DNA of 47,019 nt from an uncultured Clostridia bacterium (GCA_947630065.1 CANRGE010000011.1:1-47019); one strand, 5' to 3'; counted from the first letter of the stretch, positions 1 to 10,237 are shown. Numbers and translations: made by a program. The notes: a model not told the origin generated them from the letters alone.

Positions 1-58
<58 letters not shown>

Positions 59-92
59 TTGTTCTTACCTCTTTCTCCTTTTTTATATAGCT

Positions 93-121
93 ATTATATA
101 GTTTTGTTGTTTTTCTGTCAA
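93..121 (-). promoter_or_regulatory. Sigma-A promoter of prepilin copy 0
   Basis: Minus strand TTGACA (116-121), 17-bp spacer, TATAAT (93-98): perfect consensus. The spacer GAAAAACAACAAAACTA is nearly identical to the spacers of the promoters at 2340-2368 and 5648-5676, so the whole promoter is a shared module. Confidence 0.85.
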
Positions 122-395
122 TTGATTTTTTTATTTTTGAAAATCTTTCTCAATTTATTAGAATTTGTATATATTATTAGTAGTAGTAAATTACATTATA
201 ATATATCTTTGAGAGTTATTAATAATGTAATGTAGCCATATGGCAAAATTAGCTTATACTATTGGAATTGTTAATTGTAGCCAGTTAAAAAAATTTCAAA
301 TTTGCTTTGCGAATTGAATAATTTTAAATATTTTAGAATATAATATTGATTATTAGCTTAGTTTATTGTATAATTAAGTTAATAATATATTATTA
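122..395. other. AT-rich intergenic stretch without a recognisable gene
   Basis: Between the copy 0 promoter and the hairpin at 396-434 I find no credible coding frame, ribosome site or structured element. The sequence is very AT-rich and full of stop codons in all frames. Confidence 0.6.
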
Positions 396-434
396 GAAGC
401 TGTTTTGTACCCCTTGTGGGTGCAGAACAGCTTC
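396..434 (-). terminator. Hairpin after the nuclease-like gene
   Basis: Inverted repeat: GAAGCTGTTTTGTACCC pairs with GGGTGCAGAACAGCTTC around a 5-nt loop, 4 nt beyond the stop codon of the 439-942 gene. In the minus direction it is followed by TAATAATATATT rather than a clean U tract, so it may be a weak terminator or an mRNA-end stabiliser. Confidence 0.55.
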
Positions 435-438
435 GCTC

Positions 439-942
439 TTATTTGTATTTATTTCTTTCAAAAACCCTTACAAATGTTTCTTCTTTTAATACATATATTC
501 TATCTATCCAAAAAAAGCCTTTTGAATTATATATTTCATCTATCTGTTTTATTATATCTTCATAACTTATTGTCTGTGCTGTAATATCTATAATAAAATT
601 ACTTGCTTGTTTTTCCTTATTTCTTAGTAATGTTTTTATACAATCCTTTGATCTTTTGCTTGTTATTATTTTTAAGTCTAATTTTTCACCTTTATAAAGA
701 TAATCTGGGCTTTGTATTCCTTGTGGAAAGTTTATATTAGGCAAAATTTTTACACTGCCTCCAAAAGTTTTATTTAACAATTTTGCAACTTCTAGTTCTC
801 TTTTATCATGTTTGTATACTACATTATGTCCATCTATCATATATTTATTTCCATTATATTCAAAATATTTTTGTTTGCGTACAACTCCTTTATTAACTTT
901 AGCATTAGCATACATTTTACTTGTTATATCTATATAATTCAA
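439..942 (-). CDS. Small protein resembling the CdiA C-terminal tRNase / PD-(D/E)XK-type nuclease domain
   Basis: 167 aa from a TTG start (AAGGAG 7 nt upstream). Residues about 45-130 show a nuclease-like pattern: E-L-E-V-A-x-L-L-N, then P-D-Y-L-Y-K-G-E-K-L-D-L-K-I (acidic residue, then D-x-K), then a helix with R-N-K-E-K-Q-A-S and the strand F-I-I-D-I. This is the layout of the CdiA-CT tRNase family also seen in phage head and polymorphic-toxin proteins. There is no signal peptide or membrane segment and no obvious immunity gene beside it. It lies inside the pilin accessory region. The family assignment is by remembered motif only; it could be an orphan toxin domain, a mobile-element nuclease or an unrelated fold. 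Confidence 0.4.
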   Translation of the reverse strand: MNYIDITSKMYANAKVNKGVVRKQKYFEYNGNKYMIDGHNVVYKHDKRELEVAKLLNKTFGGSVKILPNINFPQGIQSPDYLYKGEKLDLKIITSKRSKDCIKTLLRNKEKQASNFIIDITAQTISYEDIIKQIDEIYNSKGFFWIDRIYVLKEETFVRVFERNKYK

Positions 943-975
943 TTTTTTCTCCTTGATATTTATTTTTATGCAATG

Positions 976-1021
976 GCGTACGCGATACGCCCGAGCGTAG
1001 CGAGGAAGTGCCCTTGGGGCA
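976..1021. repeat. GC-rich double hairpin between genes
   Basis: Two adjacent palindromes stand out in otherwise AT-rich DNA: GCGTA-cgcga-TACGC (976-990) and TGCCC-ttg-GGGCA (1009-1021), joined by CCGAGCGTAGCGAGGAAG. It resembles REP/MITE-type intergenic palindromes and resembles in style, but does not match, the GC-rich insert at 16375-16448. It lies between the end of pilin copy 1 and the nuclease-like gene. Confidence 0.5.
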
Positions 1022-1032
1022 TTCGAATCGTG

Positions 1033-1650
<618 letters not shown>

Positions 1651-1682
1651 TTGTTCTTACCTCTCTTCTATTTTTGATAATA

Positions 1683-2304
<622 letters not shown>

Positions 2305-2339
2305 TTGTTTTCCCTCTTTCTCTCTTATTTTATATTGCT

Positions 2340-2368
2340 ATTATATAATTTTGTTGTTTTTCTGTCAA
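2340..2368 (-). promoter_or_regulatory. Sigma-A promoter of prepilin copy 2
   Basis: Minus strand TTGACA (2363-2368), 17-bp spacer GAAAAACAACAAAATTA, TATAAT (2340-2345). The predicted start is about 2333, giving a leader of about 29 nt that carries the GAGGG ribosome site. Confidence 0.88.
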
Positions 2369-2510
2369 TTCATATTTTTAGTTTTTATAAATAAAAAAAG
2401 AACTTTTATTGAATAAAAAATATATAATATAGTATAATATTATATATTGCACAGTATTGACAATGTAACACAATGTAATATATAATATAAATAAGAAGGA
2501 AGTGATTAAA

Positions 2511-2789
2511 ATGTCTCAATCTTATTTAAGTGTTAGAGTAAATGAAACAGATAAAAAAGCATTTGAAAATTTTTGCAATGATGTTGGAATGAATGTATCT
2601 GTCGCTATAAATATGTTTATAAAAGCTGTTTTACAAAATAATAAATTACCTTTTGAAGTAGTTGGCAAAAAACATTTTAGTACAGATTTAGAAGAAGCAT
2701 TAGCTGAAGCTGAAGAAATGAGAAAGCATCCGGAAAAGTATAAAAGCTTTAGTTCTGTGAAAGAACTTATGGAGGATTTAGAAAAATGA
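2511..2789 (+). CDS. dinJ: RelB/DinJ-family antitoxin
   Basis: 92 aa starting at ATG 2511; AAGGAAG lies 8 nt upstream, whereas the in-frame GTG at 2502 overlaps that ribosome site and is unlikely. The N terminus (S-Y-L-S-V-R-V-N-E-T-D-K-K-A-F-E) is a ribbon-helix-helix DNA-binding domain, followed by M-N-V-S-V-A-I-N-M-F-I-K-A-V and an acidic C-terminal toxin-binding tail. Its stop overlaps the toxin start (ATGA). It should neutralise the YafQ-type toxin and repress its own operon. It appears intact while the toxin is broken. Confidence 0.85.
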   Translation: MSQSYLSVRVNETDKKAFENFCNDVGMNVSVAINMFIKAVLQNNKLPFEVVGKKHFSTDLEEALAEAEEMRKHPEKYKSFSSVKELMEDLEK

Positions 2790-3071
2790 AAGAAAAATAC
2801 AATATTCAATACACCAATAAATTTAAGAAACAATATATCAAGTTATTAAAAAATCCTCACTTCAAAAAATCAGAATTTGAAAAAGTTCTTGAATACTTAA
2901 CAAATAACGAACCATTACCAGATAAATATCATAACCATCTTTTAAATCCTAAAACTGAACGGTGTATGGGAATGTCATATTCAACCAGATATATTACTAG
3001 AGTATCAAAAGTTAAAAAACAATTTAATAATAATATTATTAACTATAGATAATCATTCTAATTTATTTTAA
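2786..3071 (+). pseudogene. yafQ: YafQ-family mRNA interferase toxin, frameshifted
   Basis: Residues 1-60 match YafQ (F-K-K-Q-Y-I-K-L-L-K, then L-P-D-K-Y-H-N-H-L-L). After M-G the frame is wrong and runs to an 88-aa stop at 3052. Restoring one base near 2972 gives M-G-E-C-H-I-Q-P-D-I-L-L-E-Y-Q ... D-N-H-S-N-L-F and a stop at 3069-3071, about 95 aa. That recovers the YafQ active-site pattern (His in C-H-I-Q-P-D, the Asp, and the H-S-N-L-F tail), all lost in the current frame. The antitoxin overlaps it by 4 nt. Either real inactivation or a consensus error. Confidence 0.85.
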
Positions 3072-3091
3072 CTATTAAAATAAATTAGAAT
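3055..3091 (+). terminator. Hairpin at the end of the toxin-antitoxin operon
   Basis: Perfect 16-bp stem, ATTCTAATTTATTTTA against its complement, around ACTAT. It overlaps the restored toxin stop codon. Confidence 0.6.
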
Positions 3092-3098
3092 GTAGTCT

Positions 3099-3148
3099 AT
3101 TCAACAAAAAGGAATAAATAAAATAATATTTATTCCTTTTTGTTGAAT
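3099..3148. terminator. Long bidirectional hairpin between toxin gene and prepilin copy 3
   Basis: A 22-bp perfect inverted repeat (arms 3099-3120 and 3127-3148, 6-nt loop) carries A5 and T5 runs inside the arms. It lies 10 nt beyond the minus-strand stop of copy 3 and can also serve the plus-strand toxin operon. Confidence 0.7.
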
Positions 3149-3157
3149 TTATTTGTT

Positions 3158-3779
<622 letters not shown>

Positions 3780-3818
3780 TTGTTCTTACCTCTCTTTTTT
3801 ATTTTTTACTAGTGTCTT

Positions 3819-3929
3819 TTACTCCACTTTACTTGCGCATGATATATATTTGCTAGTATTCGAAGAGCGGGCGATTAAAATCGTCTCTACACTTATTGGG
3901 CATGGCATTGTAGGCTTTCTTATTTTCAT
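3819..3929 (-). CDS. Possible 36-aa leaderless small protein upstream of prepilin copy 3
   Basis: ATG at 3929 lies exactly where transcription from the promoter at 3936-3964 should begin (TATAAT, 6 nt, ATG). The frame reads M-K-I-R-K-P-T-M-P-C-P-I-S-V-E-T and ends at 3819, 40 nt before the pilin ATG. It has no recognisable domain, a higher GC content than its surroundings and a small palindrome (CGATTAAAATCG). It could equally be an untranslated leader or a repeat remnant. Confidence 0.25.
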   Translation of the reverse strand: MKIRKPTMPCPISVETILIARSSNTSKYISCASKVE

Positions 3930-3935
3930 GTTTTT

Positions 3936-3964
3936 ATTATATGTTTTAATTGCTGTCTTGTCAA
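3936..3964 (-). promoter_or_regulatory. Sigma-A promoter of prepilin copy 3
   Basis: Minus strand TTGACA (3959-3964), 17-bp spacer, TATAAT (3936-3941). The spacer differs from the shared spacer of copies 0 and 2. Transcription starting near 3929 would give a leader of about 150 nt before the pilin ATG. Confidence 0.8.
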
Positions 3965-4029
3965 TTACATTTATTATTTTTAACATACAGCTCTAAACTC
4001 ACAAAGTCTATTTAAATAATACCAATGTT

Positions 4030-5568
4030 TTACTGTTTATTTATTAAGCTAATTTCATATCTATAACTATGATATTCTGTATTAAACTCATTTTGCTTTA
4101 ATAAAGTAATTTCATCTTCTCCATATTTTTCTAATATTTTATTATAAAGATTATAATTATCCGTATCTACAATCCATATTCTTCCTTTATAGTCATTTAA
4201 TTCATCTAAATTGTTAATATATAATAAATTTTTTCCAAAGGCTCTATATGCTGGCTCTACATTCCAGTTTTCTGCATCATAGAAACAATTTTGTATATTA
4301 TCAAAATGCATACTAAGAACAAATCCACTACCACTTTCATTTTCAAAAATAATCATATCATCTTGCTTTAAATCTTCTTTAACATATTCTATAGGTGCAT
4401 TATTTGATTTTGCATAATTTATTTGTATCATTTTATAGTTAATTGTAATTGAAATTATTATTGTAAGTATACTTATTATTACAGTAAATAATTTCTTTCC
4501 CATATTTGCTATATAAAATGATACGAAAAAGATAAATAATCCTGTTAATGTTAAGAAATATCTAGGATATAATATAGGCTTCTTTATACTAATAATAAGA
4601 ATAAATAGCGTTACCATAAAATAAATTCCTATTGCCCATGCTCCTGCATTATTAGCTTTTCTTTCTTCTATTTTTTCATTTTTGAAATGCATTCTAACAA
4701 TGCAATAAATAGTATATGCTAATATACTTAGTCCATATAAAATTGCAATAGTTTGATTTATGTATTTTACATTTAAATTTCCTGTAAATTGAAAAATAAA
4801 TATTTCCAAAAATAATTTTAATGTTGGACGACTAATCCAAAATCCATTTGATAATCCTAAAACTTGTTTCCAAACACATATTATCCAAGGTGAATATATT
4901 AATATTTGTGAAATTGCTGAAACAGTAAAGCATTTTAGCTCAGTAGTATACATTTTAGCTGTACTGTCTTGTTTTCTTTCATTTATTGCTTTTCTTATAA
5001 AATAAATACATAATATTAAATTAATAATAAAAGCTGTTGCTAATGAATAATAGTGTGTATATGCGGATAAAACACTAAAAATAGAAAATAAAATCCAATT
5101 TTTATACGATGATTTTATATAAATTCTATATGCATAAATTGCCATTAAGCTTACTAGTAGCATTGCCCATGTGTACATTCTAATTTCTCCAGAATATACA
5201 CAATTGAGTGGTAAAAATAGTGTAAAAAATGAAAATAGAAATCCTACTTTTTCGCCAAAGTCTTTTCTTATATGTGTATAGCCAATAATACTTAATATTG
5301 CAAGTGGTATCATAGATAATAGCCTATATACATATATGTTTGTACCAAATATTAAATAAAAAATATGTAATATATAATAATATAATATTGGATGTACATC
5401 ATTACCACCAATTAAATATATATCGAGAAAACTTTTACTTGCCATTCCTACCGAATAACTTTCATCAAACCATAAACTCGTATGAAATATTGATAATGAT
5501 ATAAATATTATTCCAACTATTATAATTCCAATATGTATGTATTTAAAATTAACTTTTTTACTTTCCAT
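4030..5568 (-). CDS. Membrane glycosyltransferase, GT39/ArnT-like (GT-C fold)
   Basis: 512 aa with about 10-12 membrane helices. The first extracytoplasmic loop has W-F-D-E-S-Y-S (about residues 33-39), the D-E catalytic motif of polyprenol-phosphate-sugar transferases, followed by D-V-H-P-I-L-Y-Y-Y. A soluble C-terminal part of about 120 residues follows the last helix. Enzymes of this group move a sugar from a lipid-phosphate donor to a protein or envelope polymer outside the membrane. Its promoter repeats the pilin promoter almost base for base, so pilin or surface glycosylation is an attractive but unproved role. Confidence 0.75.
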   Translation of the reverse strand: MESKKVNFKYIHIGIIIVGIIFISLSIFHTSLWFDESYSVGMASKSFLDIYLIGGNDVHPILYYYILHIFYLIFGTNIYVYRLLSMIPLAILSIIGYTHIRKDFGEKVGFLFSFFTLFLPLNCVYSGEIRMYTWAMLLVSLMAIYAYRIYIKSSYKNWILFSIFSVLSAYTHYYSLATAFIINLILCIYFIRKAINERKQDSTAKMYTTELKCFTVSAISQILIYSPWIICVWKQVLGLSNGFWISRPTLKLFLEIFIFQFTGNLNVKYINQTIAILYGLSILAYTIYCIVRMHFKNEKIEERKANNAGAWAIGIYFMVTLFILIISIKKPILYPRYFLTLTGLFIFFVSFYIANMGKKLFTVIISILTIIISITINYKMIQINYAKSNNAPIEYVKEDLKQDDMIIFENESGSGFVLSMHFDNIQNCFYDAENWNVEPAYRAFGKNLLYINNLDELNDYKGRIWIVDTDNYNLYNKILEKYGEDEITLLKQNEFNTEYHSYRYEISLINKQ

Positions 5569-5647
5569 TTTTTTAATATAATCCTATTTTCCTTTCTTTT
5601 TTTATATCTTAATTTGCAAAATGCAATTGTCTGTTTTTTATGGTTGT

Positions 5648-5676
5648 ATTATATAGTTTTGTTGTTTTTGTGTCAA
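5648..5676 (-). promoter_or_regulatory. Sigma-A promoter of the glycosyltransferase gene
   Basis: Minus strand TTGACA (5671-5676), spacer CAAAAACAACAAAACTA (17), TATAAT (5648-5653). One base differs from the copy 0 pilin spacer. The leader is about 70 nt. Confidence 0.85.
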
Positions 5677-5817
5677 TTCATTTTTTCTAAAGTTTTTGTT
5701 ATTTTTATACATTACACTAAATCAGTTTTTTTATTATATTTTGTTCTAAATAAAAAAAGTGAATATTATTAAACAAATAATTATTCACTTTTCATTTTTC
5801 ACTATTAATTATTAACT

Positions 5818-5853
5818 AACCAAAAAACGTAGTTTTCACTACGTTTTTTGGTT
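5818..5853. terminator. Terminator of the sortase gene, usable both ways
   Basis: AACCAAAAAACGTAG pairs perfectly with CTACGTTTTTTGGTT around 6 nt. It lies 4 nt past the sortase stop codon. Confidence 0.8.
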
Positions 5854-5857
5854 GTAT

Positions 5858-6553
5858 TTAGTCTTCTTTTGCCCAGATTACTAATCTAGATTTACTGTCG
5901 TCTGTACAAGTAGATAATGAAATTTCTCTTTTTCCATTTGTATCTCTTGTCATATATTCTGCATCTTCTCCTGTTGTTACATATATATTATATATAGTAT
6001 ATTTAATTTTTTGTCCTGAATTGTCTGTTATATATACAGTATCTCCATTTTGTAATTGTTTATTTTTTCCAAAGAAAGCTCCATTTCTATAATTATGTCC
6101 TATTATTGTAGTATTTCCTATTTGATTTGGACCTGGTCCGTATAACATTGCTACAGATACTTCTATAGCTGGTCCTGATGGATTGTCTAATATTGGATAT
6201 TTTATTTTTGTTTTTGGTATTTCTATAGTTCCCACAACATTATATCCTTTATATGTATATTTTGAAGATGAATTTGAACCACCGCTGTTATTATTTGAAC
6301 CTGTATTTGTTTCTATATCGTTTGTAACATCTATTATTGTATTGTCTCCCACAGAATTGTCTATAAGTTCATTTTGTATTACTACATCGTTTTTTACCTG
6401 ATTTTCGTAATTACTTACAAATTCTTCCGCTGATTTATCTATATTATATTTTCTAAATAAATCATATCCTAGAAATATAATTAATCCTAATATTGCTAAT
6501 ATTACTAATACCAAAATTACTGTTAATAACTTACTATATTTACTATTAAACAT
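5858..6553 (-). CDS. Sortase (cysteine transpeptidase)
   Basis: 231 aa from ATG 6553, chosen because GGAGGG lies 6 nt upstream; the longer frame to 6601 would run through that site. Order: cytoplasmic N terminus, one membrane helix (about residues 9-31), an Asn/Ser-rich linker (about 75-100) and the sortase barrel from Y-N-V-V-G-T-I-E-I-P. Catalytic residues are visible: His in I-I-G-H-N-Y, Cys in L-S-T-C-T-D-D, and Arg in S-R-L-V-I-W. It anchors exported proteins to the wall. No LPxTG-type substrate is recognisable in the window. An extended -10 (TGGTATAAT) lies just upstream. The class (B, D or E) cannot be fixed by eye. Confidence 0.88.
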   Translation of the reverse strand: MFNSKYSKLLTVILVLVILAILGLIIFLGYDLFRKYNIDKSAEEFVSNYENQVKNDVVIQNELIDNSVGDNTIIDVTNDIETNTGSNNNSGGSNSSSKYTYKGYNVVGTIEIPKTKIKYPILDNPSGPAIEVSVAMLYGPGPNQIGNTTIIGHNYRNGAFFGKNKQLQNGDTVYITDNSGQKIKYTIYNIYVTTGEDAEYMTRDTNGKREISLSTCTDDSKSRLVIWAKED

Positions 6554-6620
6554 ATTTTTCCCTCCATTCTCATTTGTTACTCTACTTATATTATACCACA
6601 ATTTTTTGTTTTTGCATATA

Positions 6621-6983
<363 letters not shown>

Positions 6984-7030
6984 CTATTGTACAAATTTAG
7001 TTGTAAAAGAATTACATTTAGCTTTTGTTC

Positions 7031-8788
7031 TTATTCTTTAATTAATACTGCTTTTATACGTCTAACTCCAGCAGAACTTGCTTCTTCTTTTTTTATTTTG
7101 AAAGTTCCCATATTACCTGTATGTTCAACATGAGGTCCTCCACAAATTTCCTTTGAGAAATCTCCTATTGTATATACTTTTACTTTTTCACCATATTTGT
7201 TTTCAAATAGTCCCATTGCTCCTGATTTTTTAGCTTCTTCTAATGTCATTTCTTCACATGTTACTTTTAAGTCTCTTTTTATTTGTTCGTTTACTATTCT
7301 TTCTACTTCTTCTATTTGCTCTTTTGTTAATTTTTCTGGATGAGCAAAGTCAAATCTTAATCTTTCTGAAGTTAAGTTAGAACCTTTTTGTGTTGCGTGT
7401 TCTCCTAAAACTATTTGTAATGCTTTATGTAAAAGATGTGTAGCTGTATGATATTCTATAGTTTGCTCTGATTGATCAGCAAGTCCACCTTTGAATTTCT
7501 GTTCTGAACCTTGTCTTGATTTTTCTTGATGCTCTTTAAATAATTTATCAAATCCGTCCATATCTATTGTAAAGCCTTGTTCTTGTGCTAAGTCTTTTGT
7601 TAATTCTGGTGGAAATCCATATGTATCGTATAGTCTAAATGCTGTTGGAGCATCTAATTGTGTTTTATTTTCTTGTTTTGCTTTTGCTATTGCTTTTTCA
7701 AATTCTTTTTCTCCGTGTGCAAGTGTCTTTACAAATTTATTTTTTTCTTCTACTAATATATTTTTTATTTTTTCTTTATTATCTTGTAATTCTGGATACA
7801 TTTCTTTTAATACATCTATATTTAGTAATATTAAATTTTCTAATTCGTTTAAGTCTATTCCTAATTTATTTAAATGTCTTGTCATTCTACGAATTAATCT
7901 TCTTAAAACATAACCCCTATCTACATTACTTGGTCTACCACCATCAGATATAATCATTATACTTGAACGCAAATGTTCTGCTACTATTCTTCTACTTTGT
8001 AAATTATCTACTTTTGCAAGTTCTTTTAATTTTGTCATAATTGGCTCAAATATTTCTGTATCATATGGTGTTTCTTTTCCTTGTAATAACATGTTCATTC
8101 TTTCAAGGCCTAATCCAGTGTCTACGTTTCTTTGTTTTAATTTTGAATATCCATTTTTATCTTTATAATATTCCATAAATACATTGTTCCATATTTCAAC
8201 ATACTTACCACAATCACAAGATGGATTACACTCAGCAGAGCATGGTGCTTTTCCTGTATCATAAAACATTTCTGTATCTGGTCCACATGGTCCTTCTTCT
8301 CCTGCTATCCACCAGTTATCATCTTTTCCAAAATAATATATATGGTCTTCTGGCATTCCTGCTTCTTTCCATATTCTTGCAGATTCTTCATCTCTTGGAG
8401 CATCTTCATCTCCTGCAAATACTGTAACAGATAATTTTTCTACTGGAATTTGTAATTCTTTTGTTAAGAATTCGAAACTCATTTTTATAGATTCTTCTTT
8501 AAAGTAATCTCCTAGTGACCAATTTCCTAGCATTTCGAAATATGTTAGGTGTCTATTATCTCCTACTTCATCTATATCTACTGTTCTTACACATTTTTGA
8601 TAATCACATAGACGTGTTCCTTCTGGATGTTTTTCGCCTAAAAGGTATGGTACAAGTGGTTGCATTCCTGCTGTTGTAAATAATACAGATGGATCATTTT
8701 CTGGAATTAATGATGCACTTGGTATTATAGCATGTCCATGGTTTTTAAAAAAATTTAAATATTTATTTCTTATTTCAATTGCGTTCAT
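7031..8788 (-). CDS. alaS: Alanyl-tRNA synthetase, short form lacking the C-Ala domain
   Basis: 585 aa, against about 870 in standard AlaRS. The class II catalytic core is complete: motif 2 region R-T-V-D-I-D-E-V-G-D-N-R-H-L-T-Y-F-E-M and motif 3 G-L-G-L-E-R-M. The tRNA-recognition domain is followed directly by the editing domain with zinc-type H-T-A-T-H-L-L-H and C-G-G-P-H-V (about residues 455-560). The beta-barrel normally in front of the editing domain and the whole C-terminal DHHA1/C-Ala region are absent. The junction F-K-G-G-L-A-D-Q-S-E matches the compact AlaRS known from Candidate Phyla Radiation bacteria and some gut Firmicutes. The ribosome site GGAGG is strong. No T-box is seen here. 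Confidence 0.93.
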   Translation of the reverse strand: MNAIEIRNKYLNFFKNHGHAIIPSASLIPENDPSVLFTTAGMQPLVPYLLGEKHPEGTRLCDYQKCVRTVDIDEVGDNRHLTYFEMLGNWSLGDYFKEESIKMSFEFLTKELQIPVEKLSVTVFAGDEDAPRDEESARIWKEAGMPEDHIYYFGKDDNWWIAGEEGPCGPDTEMFYDTGKAPCSAECNPSCDCGKYVEIWNNVFMEYYKDKNGYSKLKQRNVDTGLGLERMNMLLQGKETPYDTEIFEPIMTKLKELAKVDNLQSRRIVAEHLRSSIMIISDGGRPSNVDRGYVLRRLIRRMTRHLNKLGIDLNELENLILLNIDVLKEMYPELQDNKEKIKNILVEEKNKFVKTLAHGEKEFEKAIAKAKQENKTQLDAPTAFRLYDTYGFPPELTKDLAQEQGFTIDMDGFDKLFKEHQEKSRQGSEQKFKGGLADQSEQTIEYHTATHLLHKALQIVLGEHATQKGSNLTSERLRFDFAHPEKLTKEQIEEVERIVNEQIKRDLKVTCEEMTLEEAKKSGAMGLFENKYGEKVKVYTIGDFSKEICGGPHVEHTGNMGTFKIKKEEASSAGVRRIKAVLIKE

Positions 8789-8820
8789 AAAAAACCTCCG
8801 TTTTTATTTTTAATGTAAAA

Positions 8821-8849
8821 ATTATATTATAAAACATATAAAAAATCAA
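8821..8849 (-). promoter_or_regulatory. Sigma-A promoter of alaS
   Basis: Minus strand TTGATT (8844-8849), 17-bp spacer, TATAAT (8821-8826). It leaves a short leader with GGAGG before the ATG. Confidence 0.7.
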
Positions 8850-8896
8850 GGAATTTCCAATATTTAGTAGAAAAGTTGAAAATAGATAAGTAACAG

Positions 8897-9053
8897 AATA
8901 GTAGTAATAATAAGCTAAAAAATTCCGTTCTCCAAGGCGTTATAGACAAGTTGGTTTTAACAACTAAAGAGACACACTATTCTTAGCAAAAGCATTATGG
9001 CGCTGTCGCTTCTCAAGGTCGAACTCGTTTTTTATCTTATTATTACTACTATT
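8897..9053 (+). repeat. Dispersed structured repeat, family 1, copy A
   Basis: 157 bp bounded by a perfect 18-bp inverted repeat (AATAGTAGTAATAATAAG and its complement). The core begins ATTCCGTTCTCCAAGGCG, ends AAGGTCGAACTCG and is over 90% identical to copies at 19783, 33326 and 44176. It lies between the oapA stop and the alaS promoter. No coding frame. Could be a MITE-like element or a structured RNA. Confidence 0.9.
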
Positions 9054-9099
9054 TCAAGCAATTAATTCTTTCGTAATTATCCACCAACAATTCTTCTAA

Positions 9100-9636
9100 T
9101 TACTTATATATTCCTGATAATATTTTTGACACTACTGATATTATTTTTTCGTTTTCTTTTTGTGCAAAGCCTTTTCCTATAGCTTTTCCTCCTACTGTAA
9201 GTGATGCAACTAATGCACTTATTAAAAATTGTAAGTTAAAACTAAAATTAAAGCTTTGTGTTATTTTTATTGATACTATTGCACTTATTGCCCCACTTAA
9301 TACTCCACATATATCTCCAATTACATCTGCACATATATTTGCTACTTTGGCTGAATTTCTAATTAGTTTTATTGCTGTTTTTGCACCTTTTATTTTTTTA
9401 CTCGCTTTTGCATGAAATTCTTCTTCTTTTGCTACAGTTACTGCTACCCCTATAATATCAAACATAATACCTACTAAAATTACTACTATAAGTATAATTA
9501 TAGCTGGTATTATTTCTATATCATTTATAGCTGTTGTTGATATGTATGAAAATATTAAAGATAATAAAAAAGTGGTTATAAATATTGTAATAAACCATCT
9601 TATTTCTGAATTATTTTTTTTATTGTTTTCTTTCAA
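9100..9636 (-). CDS. oapA: OLE-RNA-associated membrane protein OapA (CorB/DUF21-like)
   Basis: 178 aa from a TTG start (TAGGAG 7 nt upstream). There are two N-terminal membrane helices (about 12-30 and 41-62), then a charged segment E-E-E-F-H-A-K-A-S-K-K-I-K-G-A-K-T-A-I-K-L-I, C-A-D-V-I-G-D-I-C-G-V-L-S-G and further hydrophobic helices ending near residue 165. I recognise this pattern as OapA, the membrane partner of the OLE RNA, related to CorB-type Mg transporter domains. The decisive context is that it lies about 25 nt behind a long structured RNA on the same strand, the standard OLE-oapA arrangement. Known OLE complexes localise to the membrane and affect Mg, ethanol and cold tolerance. 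The assignment is from memory. Confidence 0.72.
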   Translation of the reverse strand: MKENNKKNNSEIRWFITIFITTFLLSLIFSYISTTAINDIEIIPAIIILIVVILVGIMFDIIGVAVTVAKEEEFHAKASKKIKGAKTAIKLIRNSAKVANICADVIGDICGVLSGAISAIVSIKITQSFNFSFNLQFLISALVASLTVGGKAIGKGFAQKENEKIISVVSKILSGIYK

Positions 9637-9659
9637 TTTCTTCTCCTAAAATAAAATTT

Positions 9660-10231
9660 AGATGGTAAAAGTTTAAGTAAACTTTGTAGTTTAGGTCTAG
9701 TTGAATTTCTCTTTTTTCTACTTACCATTACTGGTCAGCCGTTTCCGTTTAAAGAAAAAATTATTTAATATAAATTAAATAAGACCAGACAGCCACTAAA
9801 ATCTACACCTTAATCCTTAAACTTTTTTGCTTCTCGATTGAAGCAAACATCCTAGAAGTTTTCCTTTATATATTGCTACCTATTATTAGTCTTTTTTGCA
9901 ATATCAATTTCATAATCACTTGATTTTAATTATTTAGCTATTATAATTAAAAACTTTCCAATTAATTCCAAGTATATCACTCAAGACAGGCTACGCTATA
10001 TATTGTGTCTTGGCACTTTATATAGGTTTAACTTAAAAAACATATTTAAGCCTCCGCGAATATAGGGGAATACTATGTATGCCATTACATATTTCCCTAT
10101 GTTCTTTACTCTCTACTCACACACATAACTGGGCGTTTTGCGCATCAGCAAAAAACTTCATCGATATGCCCTTTAGTGGATTTTTAGCCCCACCCTCATA
10201 ATAGACAATATAACTAGAATAATGCACCATC
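9660..10231 (-). ncRNA. ole: Large structured noncoding RNA, probable OLE RNA
   Basis: About 570 nt without a coding frame, transcribed from a strong promoter at 10238-10266 into oapA. The 5' part carries GAGGGTGGGGCTAAAAATCC, AAAGGGCATATCGATG, GCTGATGCGCAAAACGCCC (GGGC can pair with GCCC) and TTCGCGGAGGC. Further stems: CATAGGG/CCCTAT, CAAGACA/TGTCTTG, and a closing 3' module in which AAAAGTTTAAG (9816-9826) pairs with CTTAAACTTTT (9667-9677). That module encloses TGTAG/CTACA, CTGGTC/GACCAG and a TTATTTAAT hairpin. Length, position and the OapA-like gene behind it fit OLE. ROOL or another ornate RNA class is the alternative. Confidence 0.68.
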
Positions 10232-10237
10232 TTATAG

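Noticed and set aside
8897..9053. Intrinsic terminator as the full explanation of the family 1 repeats
   Set aside because: They are 150 bp long with a conserved GC-rich core of over 100 bp, and copy C lies in a divergent promoter region where no terminator is needed.
8821..9060. T-box leader for alaS
   Set aside because: No GGTGGTACC core or terminator is found in the 300 bp upstream; the structure there is the family 1 repeat, and alaS has an ordinary promoter.
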